From Drosophila pseudoobscura (taxonomy: Eukaryota > Arthropoda > Insecta > Diptera > Drosophilidae): a stretch of 64,000 bases of DNA. A program made the translations under genes and the position numbers. The notes under the pieces were generated by a model. It saw only the letters and a list, made by a program, of their open reading frames with translations. It did not search any database and was not told where the DNA came from. The stretch lies in contig NC_046679.1 in the NCBI RefSeq assembly GCF_009870125.1, positions 19,964,001-20,028,000 of the forward strand. The letters run 5' to 3'. Position 1 is the first letter of the stretch. Every line of letters starts with the position of its first letter. Positions 61,445 to 64,000 of this stretch are shown one piece after another.

Positions 61445-62666
61445 TATTGTAATTTCATATATTTATTCTCCTGCGCAATATATACGTTGTTAATGTGATA
61501 CTAATTTGCATATAAAATAAAATATACACTACATACACCTTTGTAGCATACAAATGGAAAAGAACTAGAATCCCGTTTCTATTATCATGAGTGGGGGATC
61601 AGCTGATCGGATAAGCGAAGAAGAGAGAACTGGTTGGGTACCCTTACGCATAACGGAAGAGCGGAGATGAAGACAAAGGATAACGGAAGCTGTATGATGA
61701 GTGGAGCCTAATGAGGCTTGACAGATGAACGGTCTGTGCAGAGCTGGCTAACGGACGGACTGGTAAACTGATAGGTTGAAGGAGTTGGAAAGCGAAAGAG
61801 GTAAGAGGTAAGACGGTGGTAAGGGGGAAGCTCTGCCTGGTATCATCTTGCAGACGAGAGGATGTCACGTGGATCGGTTGAATGATTTCATTTAAGAACA
61901 TGAACAGGTTTTTTTTGGTTAGGTTTGGAGGATGCATCGGATATACAGGTGTATACTATTGCAACATTTTGCCTGAGCTTTTGTAGGATATACATATGTA
62001 CAAATTAGAATTTTGATAAAATAATATAATATAACCACCAATTCTACTGACAAGTACAAAAAAATGTTTATCCTTGTACAAAAAAGCTAAGAATATACTC
62101 TAGATATGAAGTTCAAACTGTGTTAAAAGTCTAAAATACAGCAGAATTCCCCTTCAAGAAGCCTGATCACTCATTGGAATAGTCCCTGGGTTCAACGTCA
62201 AGCAGAATTATGTTCATATGTATATAGACCTACTGAAGGATCCGGTAAATGCACATATGTATATAGTATGGACTGGCAGGTTCCAAGGTGTTGATGACAG
62301 AAGTTTGGCACTGTAGGAAACGAGGCACAGACGAGGCCAAGCCGACCAGCCGATGCTTAAGAGGTTGGTATATATTCAGGAAACCTTTGCCTGTAGTCTA
62401 GCCTTTGTTTTATTTACGTCTAACGTCTAACCATGTCTAACCAAATGTCCAGCCCGATTGTCAACGCACAGAAGTTCGCCAACTGTCCTGTCTATAAATA
62501 ATTGTCACTTTCCTTTTAGTCCCGCTGTGCGAACCCTAATTAACAAGTCGTTTACATTGTCCAATGCGATTTCTTTAAACAAATGTATGCGTATATTTTC
62601 CAAACAAAAAGAAAACTATTTTAAACAAAAGAAGCCTGTATTGTTCCGTTCAGATTTAGATCCTTT
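61445..62666. other. Convergent interval m2-m1
   Basis: No gene seen. AATAAAATA at about 61517 is a likely m2 poly(A) signal. 61980-62110 is AT-rich. 62480-62660 should hold the m1 3' UTR. Confidence 0.5.
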
Positions 62667-63198
62667 CTAGCAAGTCGAATCGCGCAGGACACGGAGCAGC
62701 TCTGTGGGCTGGGCGCCGGTGGCCTGCAGGGCGCAGTTGAAGGTCTCCAACAGGCAGACGTTGCTCAGGTGGGCACGATACTTGCCATTGGTCACACAGA
62801 TCGGCTGGTAGATCATCGAGCAGGGCTTGAAGCACTCTTCGCGGTCGAGTTTGAAGCTGCCCAATTTTTCGTGGATATTGTCCACCAACTCGGAGCTGCA
62901 CCAAGCGGAATCGGTCTCAGCATAGGCTAAAGAAAGAATACCCTCATTTTAGATAGAGTTTTGGAATTTCGTATTATATTAACTTACCCGCAACGTTGTT
63001 GCGTTCGCGGCGACAGTTGTCCGACTTGAGGTTGCAGTCGCTTGCGAATTCCTTGAAGTTCTTTCCATCTGTGGCGCACACTGGGCGGTAGATGGCGGCG
63101 CAGAATTGGGGACAGTCCGTGGCGTTGGTGGACACCGTATTGGCGGCGATGCCAGTGACCAGGGCCAGGCAGCAGAGGGTTAAAGTTTGGAACATCAT
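62667..63198 (-). CDS. Kaz-m1: Secreted Kazal-type protease inhibitor (m1)
   Basis: Minus-strand exons 62988-63198 and 62667-62926 (61 bp intron) encode 156 residues. A signal peptide, MMFQTLTLCCLALVTGIAA, opens the protein. A Kazal-like module follows, 'CPQFCAAIYRPVCATDGKNFKEFASDC', and a second one in exon 2, 'CFKPCSMIYQPICVTNGKYRAHLSNVCLLETFNC'. Both have the Cys-x3-Cys-x7-Cys spacing of the family, with a shortened first half. m1 is the only member of the complex that is neither bHLH nor Bearded, and the only one here with a coding intron. A secreted serine-protease inhibitor is the likely role; targets are unknown. The promoter differs too (GATA sites). Confidence 0.93.
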
Positions 63199-63304
63199 AG
63201 CGATATTGTTTTATTGAGGTTTCTGTATTTTTTCTGTGAGGTAAAGCGTTCACTTTGTAGTAGCTATTGATTGCAATTGCCGTGACTGTCTCGAAATTCA
63301 TTGA

Positions 63305-63390
63305 TTTATATATATTTTTACGGCTCACACCCACCTATAGATAGCTTATCAGTGCGTTCCAGTCTGATAAGACCAGGCCCCTTATCAGTG
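63305..63390 (-). promoter_or_regulatory. m1 promoter with GATA-site cluster
   Basis: TATATAAA (complement of 63305-63312) with three GATA-type sites just upstream: CTTATCAGTG at 63345-63354, TGATAAG at 63365-63371 and CTTATCAGTG at 63381-63390. Another TGATAAG is at 63654-63660. GATA clusters this close to a TATA box are typical of fat-body, blood-cell or gut genes. Confidence 0.65.
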
Positions 63391-64000
63391 GGCCCAAACA
63401 AAAAACTTGTTTATTTGGTCTACAAAGTTCGACGTGGTGCCGGTCTCGATGGGTGACTAACATTTTGCTCTACAAATTGGGTTGTCTATTGTCTGCACAG
63501 AATTGTCTCGGGGTCCCAGAACAGCATCATTGAATGTCGGGCCACTATCTTGTATCTCTCGCATCTAACAGCCGTTCTATGTCAATACCATTGATCATTT
63601 TGTGCAAGTATTATTTTTCTTGCTGATGTTGTTTTGGCAACATCTTTTAGCCGTGATAAGTTTTGTTTACAGACGTCTGTGTAAAGACGGCATCGTTTTT
63701 TTGGGAAATGATTCAGTGTTTTTTTGTGAAACTGCGTGGTACTCGTACTTTTAGTAAATAGGAGAAGAAGCCAGAAGATCACACCTCCATATGTTCATTT
63801 CTATTTGAGTATTAAATGAGCAAGTCCAGCGTTTTGTAATGATTCAAAAGGAAAGCGCTTAAAATATTTCAAGGAAGCTTTTGTTGCCGCATTATTAGAA
63901 GGAGCCTAGAATCTGCCAGTCATTAATTAGCTTAGTTTTCGGCATACAACAACATACCCCCTCCTATCCTATCCTCCATCCATATCTAAGTAGTCACCAC
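63391..64000. other. Right-edge noncoding DNA upstream of m1
   Basis: No open frame of note. It is intergenic DNA towards the next E(spl) gene (malpha expected beyond the edge). One extra GATA site lies near 63654. Confidence 0.5.

Overview
The window is nuclear DNA of a fruit fly (genus Drosophila). It holds most of the Enhancer of split complex, E(spl)-C, plus the housekeeping cluster that flanks groucho. The organism is inferred from gene content and order, short Drosophila-style introns, TATA + TCATTC-type core promoters, Su(H) paired sites and microRNA-seed boxes (GY, Brd, K). I cannot name the species. A lineage outside the melanogaster subgroup is plausible, because an extra gene sits between groucho and m8.

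Layout, left to right. 1-9216: noncoding, rich in simple repeats, no gene I can support. 9217-20478: a compact housekeeping block. It holds a CFAP97-like gene (+), TRMT61A tRNA m1A58 methyltransferase (-), RpL34 (+), an overlapping Pcc1/PIG-P pair (+), Tsr2 (-), Sld5 (+), Dak1 UMP-CMP kinase (+), Vps2/CHMP2 (-) and Exo84 (+). 22024-27533: groucho (-), 12 coding exons rebuilt to a 719-residue protein, including one GC-AG intron. 31119-32205: a BTB/BACK-type gene (+), bracketed by ~53-56 bp direct repeats. 33769-63198: E(spl)-C in the order m8(-), m7(-), m6(-), m5(+), m4(+), m3(-), m2(+), m1(-). The remaining members (malpha, mbeta, mgamma, mdelta) would lie past the right edge.

The E(spl) genes form one functional unit. 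Su(H) paired sites upstream of m8, m7, m4 and m3 (each inverted, each with a 17 bp spacer) read Notch signalling. Proneural A-box E-boxes near several of them add neural-cluster input. The bHLH repressors (m8, m7, m5, m3) end in WRPW and recruit Groucho, encoded in the same window. The Bearded-family proteins (m6, m4, m2) modulate Notch signalling, by family knowledge through the ligand-activating E3 ligase Neuralized. m4 and m5 carry dense arrays of GY, Brd and K boxes in their 3' UTRs, sites known to answer to miR-7, miR-4/79 and miR-2/6/11/13-type microRNAs. m1 is a Kazal protease-inhibitor gene with a GATA-site promoter and no paired Su(H) site that I saw.

The points I find most worth a second look are the BTB gene with its repeat brackets, two tandem arrays in the m5 3' UTR that multiplied microRNA target boxes, the GC-AG intron of groucho, and an isolated GC-rich hairpin at 36.7 kb. 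I saw no clear retrovirus-like or other mobile element with coding capacity, no rRNA and no tRNA.
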